A stretch of DNA of 64,000 nt from Poa pratensis (Eukaryota; Streptophyta; Magnoliopsida; Poales; Poaceae): positions 41,010,838 through 41,074,837 of the forward strand of contig CAMZMU010000107.1 of the NCBI GenBank assembly GCA_947311845.1, read 5' to 3'. The notes below the pieces were generated by a model. It was not told where the DNA came from. It made no database searches and was given only the letters and a program-made list of their open reading frames with translations. Positions within the stretch are counted from its first letter, which is position 1. Each line of letters begins with the position of its first letter. The translations under genes and the position numbers were made by a program. Of this stretch, positions 35,105-46,174 are shown in pieces.

Positions 35105-37194
35105 AGGAAGAAAGTGAGCCCACTAAGCCTAAAGTTAGCTCATATCGATGGGGATAACATAAAAAGAGATTAGAAGCTTGTGGAGTGCATGCTCATCACA
35201 AAATAAAATCTCCCAAATGCATGCAGCTACTCACTGACGGCTGCTCCCCGGTTCTTGGTGCCTGCCGATTCAGCACTCACTTGGTGAACATGCAAATTAA
35301 TAATTATTCCCACTGTTTATTTATGTGTTGGTTTTTTTATATCTCGTGGCTTTGTTTGTGGTGATCAGGAATTTGTCTTGCTTCTGGAGTCGGGGGATAC
35401 TGTGTGTCTTCCTCCCTTGTCAACTGTGTCATCTTCCCTTCAAAGATTTTTGTCTGCTCAAAGCAATACATTCTTTTTTCGTCTTCTTTTGCTTAGAGAA
35501 AAAGGACGAGAGGGATGCATGCATGCAGTTGCCTTTATTTCTCCATCCAAATATATTACCGTTACACTTAACTATTTTCCTCACTTACATTTTTATTATT
35601 CCCACTGTTCCAATGGTATTTTTTTAAGAAAATCAAACATTTCTGATCAAGTTTATTGGAAAAGTACCACATTTAGAGTATTGAGTAAAATAAGTAAGAA
35701 ATTGTATTTCATGATTATAATCTGATGAAGTCGATTCCGTAAATGCATACATTTTTTCCTACAAACCTTGTCAAAGATAACGAAGTCTAATAGGTACTAC
35801 AAACACTAATACACCTTATGAAATTGAACCAAGTGAGTATGCGGAAATGGAAGTAAACGATCTTCTCCATGCACACGGTCGAATTCTCCCAAGTTTTCTG
35901 AACCGAGATGCATGCGTATATTTTAGCATGGCAATTCGTGATTTATTCGGTTCTTGACAAGCAAGGATGAACATGTAATTTAAGAGGCTAGCCTAGCTAG
36001 ATGTCATTTCCTAATTGAGCACACAAGGATGCTCGTTGAGCTGTTTCTCTCTTTTTATTTTTGTCTGCTACGTGGTGCAATTCCATTTCCGAAGGTGATT
36101 AACTAGTGATTTGTAGGTCAGAGAGCAAGCGATGATACGGTTCCATCTTGATTAGGGGATCGGTTATGTTACGTCATGGTTGGTACGTTATAGCTTTTCG
36201 GAAGAACAAACTGAGTTGCTATATATAGCTGGCAACAAGAACATATCTAGCGAGCTCGCTAGCGACAAGATCCTAAAATTATATGTCATTTAGCCACGTC
36301 GATCCGTTGCAACTAATTATTTTTTCTCGATAAATATGTAGAAAAAAAGAAGAAATGGTGGTTATCTCTCATCTGCAGCTAAAGTCTTGTAGCTTTTGAT
36401 TCTTTTCTAGCTATACCATATATTGAATCCGTTCGTGTTTACTCGATGTGTTGGTTGAAGGTTGTAGGCACCCCCAAGTGCATGCTATATATGGATTGCA
36501 ATTCTTCTAGAGTTTTCATCAGCATGATCACCATTTCACTGAACTGCACTGCTAGCTGGTAGACAGCTGCCGGCCCACTACGATAGGATAAATTTGGCAA
36601 GCATGAACAGCTGGCTAGAAAGATCTGTATACACATATGCGTGCATGAAAAATCCAAAGATCGATGTGCTATATTTAGCAGGGAATGGGCAGACAAACGT
36701 CTCACTAGACAATTCCTTTTTTGTCGATTCACTAGCTATGTATGAATCTATATAGAAAATTCGTCAACAGTTGTTGAATAATTGGACAAGGATGATCTAA
36801 CCATGTTCTTGTACTATTTTCCAACGACCTAATTCGCCTAGGAAATTTGCTGTCGTCGTCGTACTAGAGTAAACTGTTTTGCTATGATGTAAGTACACTT
36901 AGCAAGCACGACTGATGGATTAATCTATGGGGAATGCTCATGGTGGCCACGCGCGCGCATAATATCAGATGAGAAAATAGATGATCATGTGTCAAATGGC
37001 ATGGCAGCATGTACGCACTAGCCGGAGCGGCATGCCCACACGCAACGCTCAAACGCAGATAGACAAGACAGAACCCCTGAGATCCACTATAAATCACGGG
37101 AACGGAGCGTGTGTCCGCCACACTACTGCGCCTGCCACTACACACAACCATCTCGTCGAACACTCCACGTCTAGCGATCTCACTCACAGCTGCC
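35105..37194 (+). promoter_or_regulatory. Upstream region of VTL copy 1, conserved with the other two VTL segments
   Basis: Landmarks recur in the same order upstream of the other copies. One is AACATAAAAAGAGATTAG...GAGTGCATGCT at about 35155-35195 (minus strand near 48400 and 54335). Another is GGTTCTTGGTGCCTGCC...CAGCACTCACT near 35250-35280. A third is the TGCATGCATGCA cluster at 35516-35527. The proximal part (GATGTAAGTACACTTAGCAAGC, 36886) recurs only upstream of copy 3. A TATAAA at 37088-37093, about 107 bp before the ATG, is the likely TATA box. The conserved distal DNA suggests the whole unit was duplicated as a block. Confidence 0.65.
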
Positions 37195-37815
37195 ATGGCC
37201 TTGAACGTCACCAAGCTAGCCGACGCCAAGAACCCGGCGACCATGATGAAGTGCGGCGACACCGACTCGGACGTGGACTTCGCCGGCCGCGCCAACTGGC
37301 TCCGCGCGGCGGTGCTAGGCGCGAACGATGGGCTGGTCTCTACGGCGTCCCTGATGCTCGGCGTGAGCGCGGTGAAGCACGACGTGCGGGTCATGGTGGT
37401 GTCCGGGTTCGCGGGCCTGCTGGCGGGGGCGTGCAGCATGGCAATCGGGGAGTACGTCTCCGTGTGCTCCCAGCGAGACGTGGAGGTCGCGCAGATGGAT
37501 CAAGACGGCAAGCGTGGCGGCGACGAGGAGCGTGCCTTGCCGAGCCCCGTCCAGGCCGCGGCCGCGTCGGCGCTGGCGTTCTCCGTGGGCGCGCTGCTGC
37601 CACTGCTGGCGGCGGGGTTCATCGTCGATTACAAGCTCAGGGTCGCCATGGTGGTGGCCGTGGCGACGCTGGCGCTGGCGGCGTTCGGGTGCGTCGGGGC
37701 GGTGCTGGGCCGTGCGCCCGTGGCGAGGTCCTGCGCCAGGGTGGTGGTGGGCGGGCTTGCTGCCATGGGCGTCACCTTTGGCCTCATGAGGCTATTCCGT
37801 GCCAGCGGCATATGA
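37195..37815 (+). CDS. Vacuolar iron transporter homolog (VTL / nodulin-21-like), copy 1
   Basis: 206 residues from ATG 37195 (GCCATGGCC context), single exon. It belongs to the CCC1/VIT1 family: after a short N-terminal tail, about five membrane segments lie near residues 36-57 (AAVLGANDGLVSTASLMLGV), 66-90 (SGFAGLLAGACSMAIGEY), 122-145, 151-173 and 180-200. GANDGLVS and MAIGEYVSV.SQRD are family signatures. Like other VTL proteins it lacks the long cytosolic metal-binding domain of true VIT1. The expected role is moving ferrous iron, or iron and manganese, into the vacuole. An upstream in-frame ATG at 37111 would add 28 residues not seen in the family, so I chose 37195. A near-identical gene lies at 51455-52072 on the other strand. 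A CACTA element begins 218 bp after the stop. Confidence 0.9.
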   Translation: MALNVTKLADAKNPATMMKCGDTDSDVDFAGRANWLRAAVLGANDGLVSTASLMLGVSAVKHDVRVMVVSGFAGLLAGACSMAIGEYVSVCSQRDVEVAQMDQDGKRGGDEERALPSPVQAAAASALAFSVGALLPLLAAGFIVDYKLRVAMVVAVATLALAAFGCVGAVLGRAPVARSCARVVVGGLAAMGVTFGLMRLFRASGI

Positions 37816-38308
37816 CGTCATCGAGAGCGCCAATGACTTGAAGGATCTCTTGGTGAAGGAAAAGAGACGAAAATAATAATCAGACGCCTCAAGAGAAAGT
37901 CCTGAAGATCAACATTGACTGTAGGAGGATATCGATCAATTCGGTCGGACTCTGTTCCAGTTCTAGACATCGTTAATGTTTTGGTTGCCGGCGATGCTGC
38001 GACACTAGCTAGTAATTAAGTTAATGGAATTGGCACTACGGGAGAGCAGGACTTTGCCGTGTGTCCTGCTCTTTGCCGTGTGCTGGATGTCGGGCACACG
38101 GCAAAGATTTCTTTGCCGTGTGTGGGCACACGGCAAAGAATAGCACACGGCAAAGACTACGAAAAACACACGGCAAAGCAAAGCACACGGCAAAGATTAC
38201 GAAAAGCACACGGCAAAGATTGACACACGGCAAAGAAAATGGAGCCAAACGGAGAAGTGAACGAACACACGGCAAAGACCAAATTTAATTTTTTTTAAGT
38301 GTAAAAAA

Positions 38309-40215
38309 TGACATAGGTGGCATAGTTTGTGATAATGTGTCCATATTTGACACATAGGTGTATCTTGGTATGGCAACAATATTGTAGATCTGAGTTTTTT
38401 CAAATTATTTTTGTAAATATCATTTTTTTATTTTTTATGTGTCAAAAATGACATTTTTTGTGAAGCAAGTACAAAAAAATATGGTGCAAAATGGCACCCA
38501 TCCAATTATCACACAAAGTAGACCATATTTGATGGATAATCCAGAAATATTAGAAATTTTCTCGGTTTCTAACTAATTTCGCCTATTTAAACGATTTTAT
38601 GTAGATTTTCCGAAAATAATTCAAATTTGAAGTACAAGTGTGTGATAGTTTGCTCTGGAAATTTTACAAAAATCATTTTAAGTTACACAATTAGTGGTTA
38701 TATAACAGAACCATCGATAGTTTTGAAAATTCGACCCCTGTAAATGAATAGACACGGCGGCCATTTTGACCGTTGTTTCAAAAAAATAAAAGAAAGTGAA
38801 AAAATATCCAAAAAAAGAAATCCTTCGGCACGGAGTCCTTTTATGTGTATTAGTTGATTGAAAAAATAATAAACTTGAATTTTGACAAAGTTTTCAAAAG
38901 AATGTTTCACAAAAAGGTCTATTGTCTATAAACATGTTTAAGTTTCGAGTCAAATGACGTAGATATGATCATTTTTGTGGCATAGTTTATGATAATGTGC
39001 CCATATTTCGCATGTATGTGTGTCTTGGTATGGCAAACAATGTTGCAGAACTGAGTTTTTCAAATTATGTTTATAAATATCATTTTTATTTTTTAAGTGT
39101 CAAAAATGACATTTTTTGTGAAGCGAGTACATAAAATATGGTGCAAAATGGCACCCATCCAATTCCCACACAAAGTAGACCATATTTGATTGATAATCCA
39201 TAAATATTAGGAATTTTCTCGGTTTCTACCTAATTTCGCCTATTTAAACGACTTTATGCCGATTTTCCGAAAGTAATTCAAATTTGAACTACAGGTGTGC
39301 GATAGTTTGCTCTGAAATTTTTCCAAAAATCATTTTAAGATACACAAGTAGTGATTATATCACAGAACCGTCGATGGTTTTGAAAAATTCGACCCCTTTC
39401 GATGAATAGACATCGTGGCCATTTTGACCCTTTTTTTCAAAAACATCAAATAAAGTGAAAAATTACTCAAAAAATGAAATCTTTTGGCATGGAGCCCTTC
39501 TATGTGTAGTAGTTGATAGCAAAAATAATAATCTTGAGTTTTGACAAAATTTTCAAAAGAGTGCTTCACAAAAAGGTCTATCGTCTATAAACATGTATTG
39601 GTTTCGAGCCAAACGACCAAGATATGACCATTTCCATGGCATAGTTTGTGATAAAGTCTCCATATTTGGCACATAGGTGTGTATTGGTATGGGCAACAAT
39701 GTTGCCGAACTGAGTTTTTTCAAATTATTTGTAAAAATATCATTTTCCATTTTCTAAGTGCCGAAAATGATTTTTTTTGTGAAGCAAGTACAAAAAATAT
39801 GGTGCAAAATGGCACCCATCTAGATTTCACACCAAGTAGACCATATTTTATGGATAATCCAGAAATATTAGGAATTTTCTCGGTTTCTACCTAATTTCGC
39901 CTATTTAAACGACTTTATGCCGATTTTCCGAAAGTAATTTGAATTTGAACTACAAGTGTGTGATAGATTGCTCTGAATTTTTTTCAAAAATCATTTTAAC
40001 CTACACAAGTTGTGATTATATCACAGAACCGTCATTGGTTTTGAAAAATTCGACCCCTTTCGACGAATAGCCATGGTGGCCATTTTGACCATTTTTTCAA
40101 AAAAATCAAATAAAGTGAAACAATACTCAAAAAATGAAATCCTTTTGCAAAAATATGTGTACTATTTGTTAGGAAAATGATAAACTTGAGTTTTGATAAA
40201 CTTGAATAAGTATTC
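38309..40215. repeat. Three tandem copies of a 660 bp unit inside the CACTA element
   Basis: GGCATAGTTT occurs at 38319, 38979 and 39638, giving periods of 660 and 659. Each unit has the same succession of landmarks: TGGTATGG(C)AA, a GTGCAAAATGGCACCCATC stretch, CTCGGTTTCTA and CTAATTTCGCCTATTTAAACGA. The third unit decays after about 40200. Short minus-strand frames beginning MKHSFENFVK repeat with it but match no family. Internal arrays like this are known from large CACTA elements. Confidence 0.88.
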
Positions 40216-40492
40216 TATGCAATAGTAACTGCTACGTAATCAAAGAAAATAAGAAAGTAAAAAGAAAAACCAAAAAAATCTTTACCGTGGGCCAGCACAT
40301 GGCCAGGAGGAGTTTCCCCCGGATCGCGCTTCTTAACTGTTGGATATATTCCTGCACGATCCAATGGCTCACAACAACTCTGTGAAAGCACATGATCCGT
40401 GTGCTCTGCTATGATTGGTTGAGGCTAGTAGGCATATCGCTGCAGCTCGGTGCTTTTTTTTATGGTCAGCTCGTTGCTTCTGAAATCCAATT
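40216..40492. other. CACTA interior, no feature recognised
   Basis: Sequence between the tandem array and the nested retroposon. It includes AAAAATCTTTACCGTGGGCC, a mutated relative of the subterminal motif. Confidence 0.3.
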
Positions 40493-40510
40493 AAAAAACA
40501 GAGCAGAAAC

Positions 40511-41257
40511 CCCGGATCCCCTCTCCTGTCTACAGTGAGAAAAGGCGATTTTTGAGCTCCCCCGTCGACCCACCTCGCTCGCCGGCGAGCCGCGGGTTCC
40601 CTCTTCCTCCGCCGGCCGCTCCGGCGGCGGGAGGATGGGGGAACCCCGGATCTCGGCTTGTACATAGTGTAGGGTTTGGTAGGGTTCCCGCCGGCGGCGT
40701 TGTGGTGGTAGTGATGCTGTCGGTGTGGTGGTTTGCGTCGGCACGCTTCCCCTCCTGCGACGGAGTTCTTCGGGCCTCCGCCGTGGCGTGCGCGACTTCT
40801 GGACGCCGGGGATCTGCGGATCCGCTGGCCTCGTTCGTCCCCGGGTACTGCGAGTGGTGGTGGCGGAAGTGGAGGTGCGGGGTGGCTGCTGTGGAGGAAG
40901 GTGGTGTGCTGGCGGTTGATCTGTGGCGCTGGCCACGGATCTGGAGCGGAAGTTGCTCGGGGCAGGTCCCCGGCCGATGGAGGACAACCGTCTTCAGATC
41001 CAGCTCGTCGGAGCTGGTGGCTTCTGCGGCTTTTCAGTGCCTTCGGGCATGGTGCTCTTCTGTTCCTTGGGCTTGGTCGCCGGGCGGTCGCTTCTTCTGT
41101 CGTCTCCGGCGGCGGAGGTCGCGCGTGGTGGTGGACCTCGAGGTTGAAGATGGCGTGACACAGCAGTGTCCTCTGTATTCTCCTTTTTTCTTTGCTTGTA
41201 TATGCTGTTGTACTGGCTTCCTTTCCGTATGAATACAAGTATGAAAAATTCAAAAAA
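40511..41257 (+). mobile_element. Nested poly(A) retroposon with 18 bp target-site duplication
   Basis: AAAAAACAGAGCAGAAAC at 40493-40510 is repeated at 41258-41275. Between them is about 747 bp of GC-rich sequence whose 3' end changes to ...GTATGAATACAAGTATG and an A-run. Long duplications plus a 3' A-run are the mark of target-primed reverse transcription. No reverse transcriptase is present. The A-run could be shared with the duplication, so the right edge is uncertain by several bases. It may be a LINE fragment or a non-autonomous retroposon. A similar GAATACAAGTACTTTCTC tail occurs at about 49200 inside a Helitron. Confidence 0.75.
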
Positions 41258-41275
41258 AAAAAACAGAGCAGAAAC

Positions 41276-41984
41276 GCCGAAAGCAGCAGCTCGCTCGCTT
41301 GCTGTCGTCGTCTCCTCCATTCGCCTCTGCTCCATACTCCTCCTGCGCAGAACCTCCATGGCCGGCGACCTCCTCCGACCGGGCTTCCTCTACTCCTCTC
41401 CCACACTCTCGTCCGCCTCCCGCGCGTGCGTGGTGCTGCCCTCGACGTACGGCGCGGCGGCCGACGAGGTGTCCACCGCCGCCGGTCCGTTCCCCTTCGT
41501 GCCCGACCATGTGGGAGTCCAAGATGGACGACGTTGCCTGCCCGACCTGCGCGGACCTAGGCGAGCGTGGCCGGGTGCGTGAACGGCGGCGACGGCCACC
41601 ACGGCGCGCCCGTGCGCGCGTCCACGAGGTCCACACGAGGCGCGCGTCCACGACTTCCCGCGCGGTGTGGCCATGCCCGAGACAGAGGATGAAACCGCTG
41701 TTGGTCTTCTTCCTAGGCGGCGCGGAGGAGGAGAGCACGGAGCATCGGCGCGCGTCTACGACGTCCCGTGCGGCGTGGCCATGCTCGAGGCGGAGGGAGA
41801 AGCCGTTGTTGGTCTTCTTCCTGGGCGACGCGGAGGAGGAGAACATGGAGGCGGCGTCGGCGTCCGAGGACCCGTACGCCACGCCGGCGAGGGGAGCCGC
41901 CCAACCAACCCCGTCGGCCTCGAGTCCGGCGCCGCCAGCCCGTCCCCGGCGAGGGACGGCGGGGATTTTTTTTATAACATCATC
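41276..41984 (+). pseudogene. GC-rich gene-like cargo of the CACTA element with a 108 bp tandem duplication
   Basis: High-GC sequence with long open frames on both strands. A plausible frame starts at 41358 (MAGDLLRPGFLYSSPTLSSA), but no family is recognised. From about 41641 a 108 bp unit is repeated from 41749, to about 41856. In one plus-strand frame both units encode R-A-S-T-T-S-R-A with KPLLVFFLG downstream, 36 codons each. Codon composition alone does not prove coding. This is probably host DNA picked up by the transposon. Confidence 0.4.
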
Positions 41985-42288
41985 GTTCTTTGCCGTGTGT
42001 TAGCACACGGTAAAGAGAGAGTGTCTTTGCCGTGTGTTGCCCGTGGGGTCTACTTGTCAGGAGAGCGCCGTCAACGTCCGTCGGCGTCGTCAAGTGATGG
42101 TGGGGCCCACGCGCGGTTTTTGCCGTGCGCCGCGATAATTGACACACGGCAAAGAGCACGTTGCCGTGCAATTCTTCCCCGTGTCCTCTTTGCCGTGTGC
42201 AGCACACGGCAAAGGCTTTGCCGTGTGTTTTCTGCTCTTCGCCGTGTGCTTTTGGCACACGGCAAAGTTCTGCTCTCCCGTAGTGTGG

Positions 42289-42993
42289 GAGTGTTCAGTG
42301 TCAAATAAATAAAATTATAATATATCTTACCTATGCATAATATATCTTACCTATGAATAATGCTTTTGATTGATTAAAAGAGATGAATCTATGCATAATA
42401 GAAGTTACCCTATCAGTGAAAACTTTGGTAAAATGTTTGAAGATAGACTAATTGGCTAAAATTTGCTCATGCAGATAGCATCAGACTCCTTTGAGATTAG
42501 TGATATCATGTCAAAGTTCAATCTATAGACATCAAGCTTCCCAAGGTAGAAGTCATGGAACATTGCCATAATGTCATTTTTTACTTATAAAGTTATAATA
42601 CCTAAATAAACCTTTTGTTTTATTTTCTCACGTGTAGGAAGGTTAGCGGATATGTCGTTGCAACATACATGTAATAGTTCTATCAACTCATTTTCTTAGG
42701 TTAGTACAACACGACATTTCTTGTGTGTTCCCTTCGTTGTGAATGTTTTCAGTTTATCTGGGAGCTTTGACGAATCTTTATTGTTTTGGTTGTACGGATA
42801 ATTTTTGCTTGCCAAATATTTTCCCAGAATTTGTTGAATTTTCGATTTTCCTTTTTTATATTCCCGCCTTGTTTTGTTTGTTTTTCTTTCTAACTTTGTG
42901 TGGTCGCGTACTCGCGTACGTGTGCGAAAACGGCATGTGCATGTCAGTGGTTTTAATGAGGCAACAGGGGTGAAGGGGATGCGGTATCTGTTA
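42289..42993. other. Intergenic DNA right of the CACTA element
   Basis: AT-rich, no supported gene. A duplicated ATAATATATCTTACCTATG occurs at about 42318 and 42338. Confidence 0.4.
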
Positions 42994-43115
42994 CTCCCTC
43001 CGTTCCAATTTAATTGACTTGCTATGCACCACAAGTGGATGTATCTAGACTTGTAACATGTCTAGATACATCCACATATGGTGCATATAAGTCAATTAAA
43101 TTGGAACGGAGGGAG
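42994..43115. mobile_element. Stowaway MITE (122 bp)
   Basis: CTCCCTCCGTTCCAATTTAA is mirrored by TTAAATTGGAACGGAGGGAG, with TA at 42992-42993 and 43116-43117. The centre pairs ATGTATCTAGAC with GTCTAGATACAT. Confidence 0.95.
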
Positions 43116-43562
43116 TATATGAAATGACGTTGACGTCGCTCTCGCGGCATAGCCTTTGGTGACACTGATTTGTGGCACTAGGTTAGCGTTAATTGAGCTC
43201 GAACGCAACTTAGTGGACATCCAGAAAAAAAGGAGATCGGTCGACATGATGCTTGAAATAATATCCTCTAGCTAGCTAGCCCTTACCTGCCGTGTGGCAA
43301 AATGGGAATTATATGCTCGATTTTTACAACATATTTGTGCGACAGATCCAAGCTAGTATGGTGTGGAGTGACTCACTCCCAACGAGTGGACTTGTGATTC
43401 TATATCTCTGCATGCACTGGTACACTGCTAGGTAGGCCATATGGTTTCACAGCTTACTAATTATGAACATGAGATTTGACTTACAGGAAAGAAACTCAAA
43501 TTTAACCACTCCATGATTATTGTAGTTGGATGGAAAATTTTGGCCTAACTCAGGGACATATA
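43116..43562. other. Intergenic DNA without a recognised feature
   Basis: No coding frame or element end seen. It ends at the TACTT target duplication (43563-43567) of the next element. Confidence 0.35.
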
Positions 43563-43567
43563 TACTT

Positions 43568-44154
43568 TGTTGGCGCAGCATCTCGCTGCGCCTCTCTTCT
43601 TCTCTCTACACTCTCAATCTCACTTGTGTCTCTCACAGAACACACACACGCACACACTTAGCCAAGGAAGAAAACAAGGCTTTGCCTAGCAGAACCTCCC
43701 TTGGACACCACCGTAGCTACATCTTGCTCTTTCTCATTATCAAATAAACATGCTTACAACTCTCTTAAATAGACTCAGGCACGCAACAGCAGCCCCACGT
43801 ACTCAGGCCACTCACACCACGTTGCCCTCTAACTAATGCATTAACAAACTCAACGCATGCACTAACCACTTCTTGACTCACTCAGCTATTTTCTTATGCA
43901 GCCCGTTAGCTCCTTATCGTTAGCTCCTGATCCTGCATGCAACACCCGTCTCGCACGGCTGCGCCACTTCACGTGGTCATCTGGCATCTCACCATCGTCG
44001 TCGCATCGCACGACCTTGGCATCTCACCCTGCACACCTGATGAACTAGGATTCCTACACACGTACTGCTGCAAGGCAAGCTGCTCCGATCACCTAAACTA
44101 CATGCGGAACAAAAACAAACATGCAGATACATGAATCAAGATTAATGGCTAACA
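43568..44154 (-). repeat. LTR (3' LTR in element orientation)
   Basis: 587 bp, apparently identical to 44902-45488, TG...CA ends. Contains CATCTCACC repeats resembling those of the interior. Confidence 0.95.
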
Positions 44155-44901
44155 TTCACCCCCTAATCTTGATTCTCCAATCTTCATCACGGTTCACCCG
44201 CAGCCACTCGCCAAGGACGACGCCATCGCAGCGCCGGTCACCACCATCGATCTCCACTTGCACGTTCTTCAGCGGCATCACACCACTGACCACGTCTTGC
44301 CGCCGCCGTCGCGACGACTCACCTTCGCGATGGCATCACACCACCGAGGACAACTCCATGATGACGATGGCATCACACCACGGTCGACTAGCTTCGCGCT
44401 GATCCATATGACGACCTCGCGCCGGCGTACATCTTCTCGGCAGCATCTCACCGCCGTCTGCTTGGAATGGCATCTCACCGTCATCTTCTCGTGGCAGCAT
44501 CACACTGCCGTTGCTAGCGCCCGACAGCATCGCGCCGCCGCCGCACCGAGCGGCATCGCACCGTCTCCTTCTTGTGGCGGCATCACACCGCCGTCTCCTC
44601 CTCGCGGCATCGCACCGCAGTCTCCTTGTCGCCGCAGCATCACGCCGCGGCCTCCTCTTGACGTGGACGACGCCTTCGCGACGCCGATCACCACGCCGTC
44701 TTGCCACACGCAGCGACCACCTCTTGACGTGGACGACGCCGTCGCAGCGCCGATCACCACGCCGTCTCCACCGGCACCAGCGGCGTCGCGCCACCACCTG
44801 CCTCCTCCTTGCGCCGCCAGTCTCCACCTCACATGGAGTCCGCCATGCCTCCGCTTGCGCGATCACCACAGGAACCAAGAGCGGATGGCTCTGATACCAA
44901 T
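44155..44901 (-). repeat. GC-rich interior with a roughly 27 bp minisatellite
   Basis: GGCATCGCACCG / GGCATCACACCG-type units recur at about 44524, 44551, 44578 and 44605, with looser units from 44273 to 44640. From 44663 a 60-odd bp stretch (CTCTTGACGTGGACGACGCC...) is repeated once. A minus-strand frame of 180 codons (44336-44878) starts near the primer site and encodes Arg/Cys/Asp repeats. It is a consequence of the repeat and resembles no gag protein. Confidence 0.75.
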
Positions 44902-45488
44902 TGTTGGCGCAGCATCTCGCTGCGCCTCTCTTCTTCTCTCTACACTCTCAATCTCACTTGTGTCTCTCACAGAACACACACACGCACACACTTAGCCAAG
45001 GAAGAAAACAAGGCTTTGCCTAGCAGAACCTCCCTTGGACACCACCGTAGCTACATCTTGCTCTTTCTCATTATCAAATAAACATGCTTACAACTCTCTT
45101 AAATAGACTCAGGCACGCAACAGCAGCCCCACGTACTCAGGCCACTCACACCACGTTGCCCTCTAACTAATGCATTAACAAACTCAACGCATGCACTAAC
45201 CACTTCTTGACTCACTCAGCTATTTTCTTATGCAGCCCGTTAGCTCCTTATCGTTAGCTCCTGATCCTGCATGCAACACCCGTCTCGCACGGCTGCGCCA
45301 CTTCACGTGGTCATCTGGCATCTCACCATCGTCGTCGCATCGCACGACCTTGGCATCTCACCCTGCACACCTGATGAACTAGGATTCCTACACACGTACT
45401 GCTGCAAGGCAAGCTGCTCCGATCACCTAAACTACATGCGGAACAAAAACAAACATGCAGATACATGAATCAAGATTAATGGCTAACA
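44902..45488 (-). repeat. LTR (5' LTR in element orientation)
   Basis: 587 bp copy of 43568-44154. The primer binding site lies immediately to its left on the plus-strand map (complement at about 44886-44901). Confidence 0.95.
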
Positions 45489-45493
45489 TACTT

Positions 45494-46174
45494 TAGATGC
45501 GGCTTGATTTTTATAGGTAAAATAGCTCTAGAGCGGTCGCTAAAGTCAAGTTTGTAGTTTGTACTAATGTAACTTGCCTTCTTACAAATGAACAATTGAC
45601 TGAAAAATTTAGAAGGTCCAACTTAATGACATCTCATAATTTTTGTACCTAAGCAGGAAATTCATTCGGATATGGTCACTTCATGATCAGTTAGTGGTGC
45701 AGTAAGAAATGTGTTCTCCTCATCGAATACCTGGGTTATGTTATCTTTTCCGAACTCGGCAAGAGAGAAGTTACTTGAGACGTTATTTGTTCGAGAGAAA
45801 AACTCATATTGGTTAATTAACAATCATATAACTTGCCTTCTTGCAACCAACAAAATGTCCAAACTTCCACATGCAATTGCTACATAGAACTGTAAATTAA
45901 AGGACTATAGATCGATAGTATCTCAGAGCCGAGCTGGAGTGTAGCCAAAGTTACATTAGCATGGCATACAAAGACTAGATCTTAATTAGATAACCGAGGA
46001 AACACGGCCTTCATGCATGCATGCATTGCGCATGCACCGATCGATTCGGGGAAGAATGCATACACGGGTGATCAGCCGGAGAAGACGTACGTTGGCGCCA
46101 TCAAGAATTCAGGGTCACCAAGAAAGCATGGATTCCCTACGTGGCGGCAGCAAAAACAAAACAGAAAAACCTTG
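45494..46174. other. Intergenic DNA
   Basis: No gene. It continues the sequence interrupted by the small LTR element. The last part lies 3' of the truncated VTL copy. Confidence 0.35.

Larger units (their letters stand above)
38034..42285. mobile_element. Non-autonomous CACTA (En/Spm) transposon, 4252 bp
   Basis: The left end reads CACTACGGGAGAGCAG and the right end CTGCTCTCCCGTAGTG, flanked by TGG at 38031-38033 and 42286-42288, the 3 bp duplication of CACTA elements. The subterminal regions are packed with CTTTGCCGTGTG / CACACGGCAAAG in both orientations (about 38050-38280 and 41985-42265), the usual transposase binding sites. No transposase is present. The interior holds a 660 bp tandem triplication, a nested poly(A) retroposon and a GC-rich gene-like stretch. 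It inserted just 3' of VTL copy 1. Confidence 0.95.
43568..45488 (-). mobile_element. Complete small non-autonomous LTR retrotransposon (1921 bp, TRIM-like)
   Basis: Two 587 bp direct repeats at 43568-44154 and 44902-45488 begin TGTTGGCGCAGC and end TGGCTAACA. TACTT flanks the element on both sides (43563-43567 and 45489-45493). Next to the right LTR, GGCTCTGATACCAAT is the complement of the initiator tRNA-Met primer site TGGTATCAGAGCC, so it reads on the minus strand. A purine-rich tract (GATTAGGGGGTGAA on the minus strand) sits by the other LTR. I see no difference between the LTRs, so it inserted very recently. The 747 bp interior has no gag or pol, so it must be mobilised in trans. The LTRs are longer than in typical TRIMs. 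Confidence 0.95.

Noticed and set aside
40369..41406. 345-codon minus-strand frame in the CACTA element
   Set aside because: It crosses the retroposon target duplication and its A-run, so it joins unrelated sequences. No domain.
44258..44995. 245-codon plus-strand frame in the small LTR element
   Set aside because: It arises from the GC-rich minisatellite and runs into the LTR, on the strand opposite to the element's primer site.
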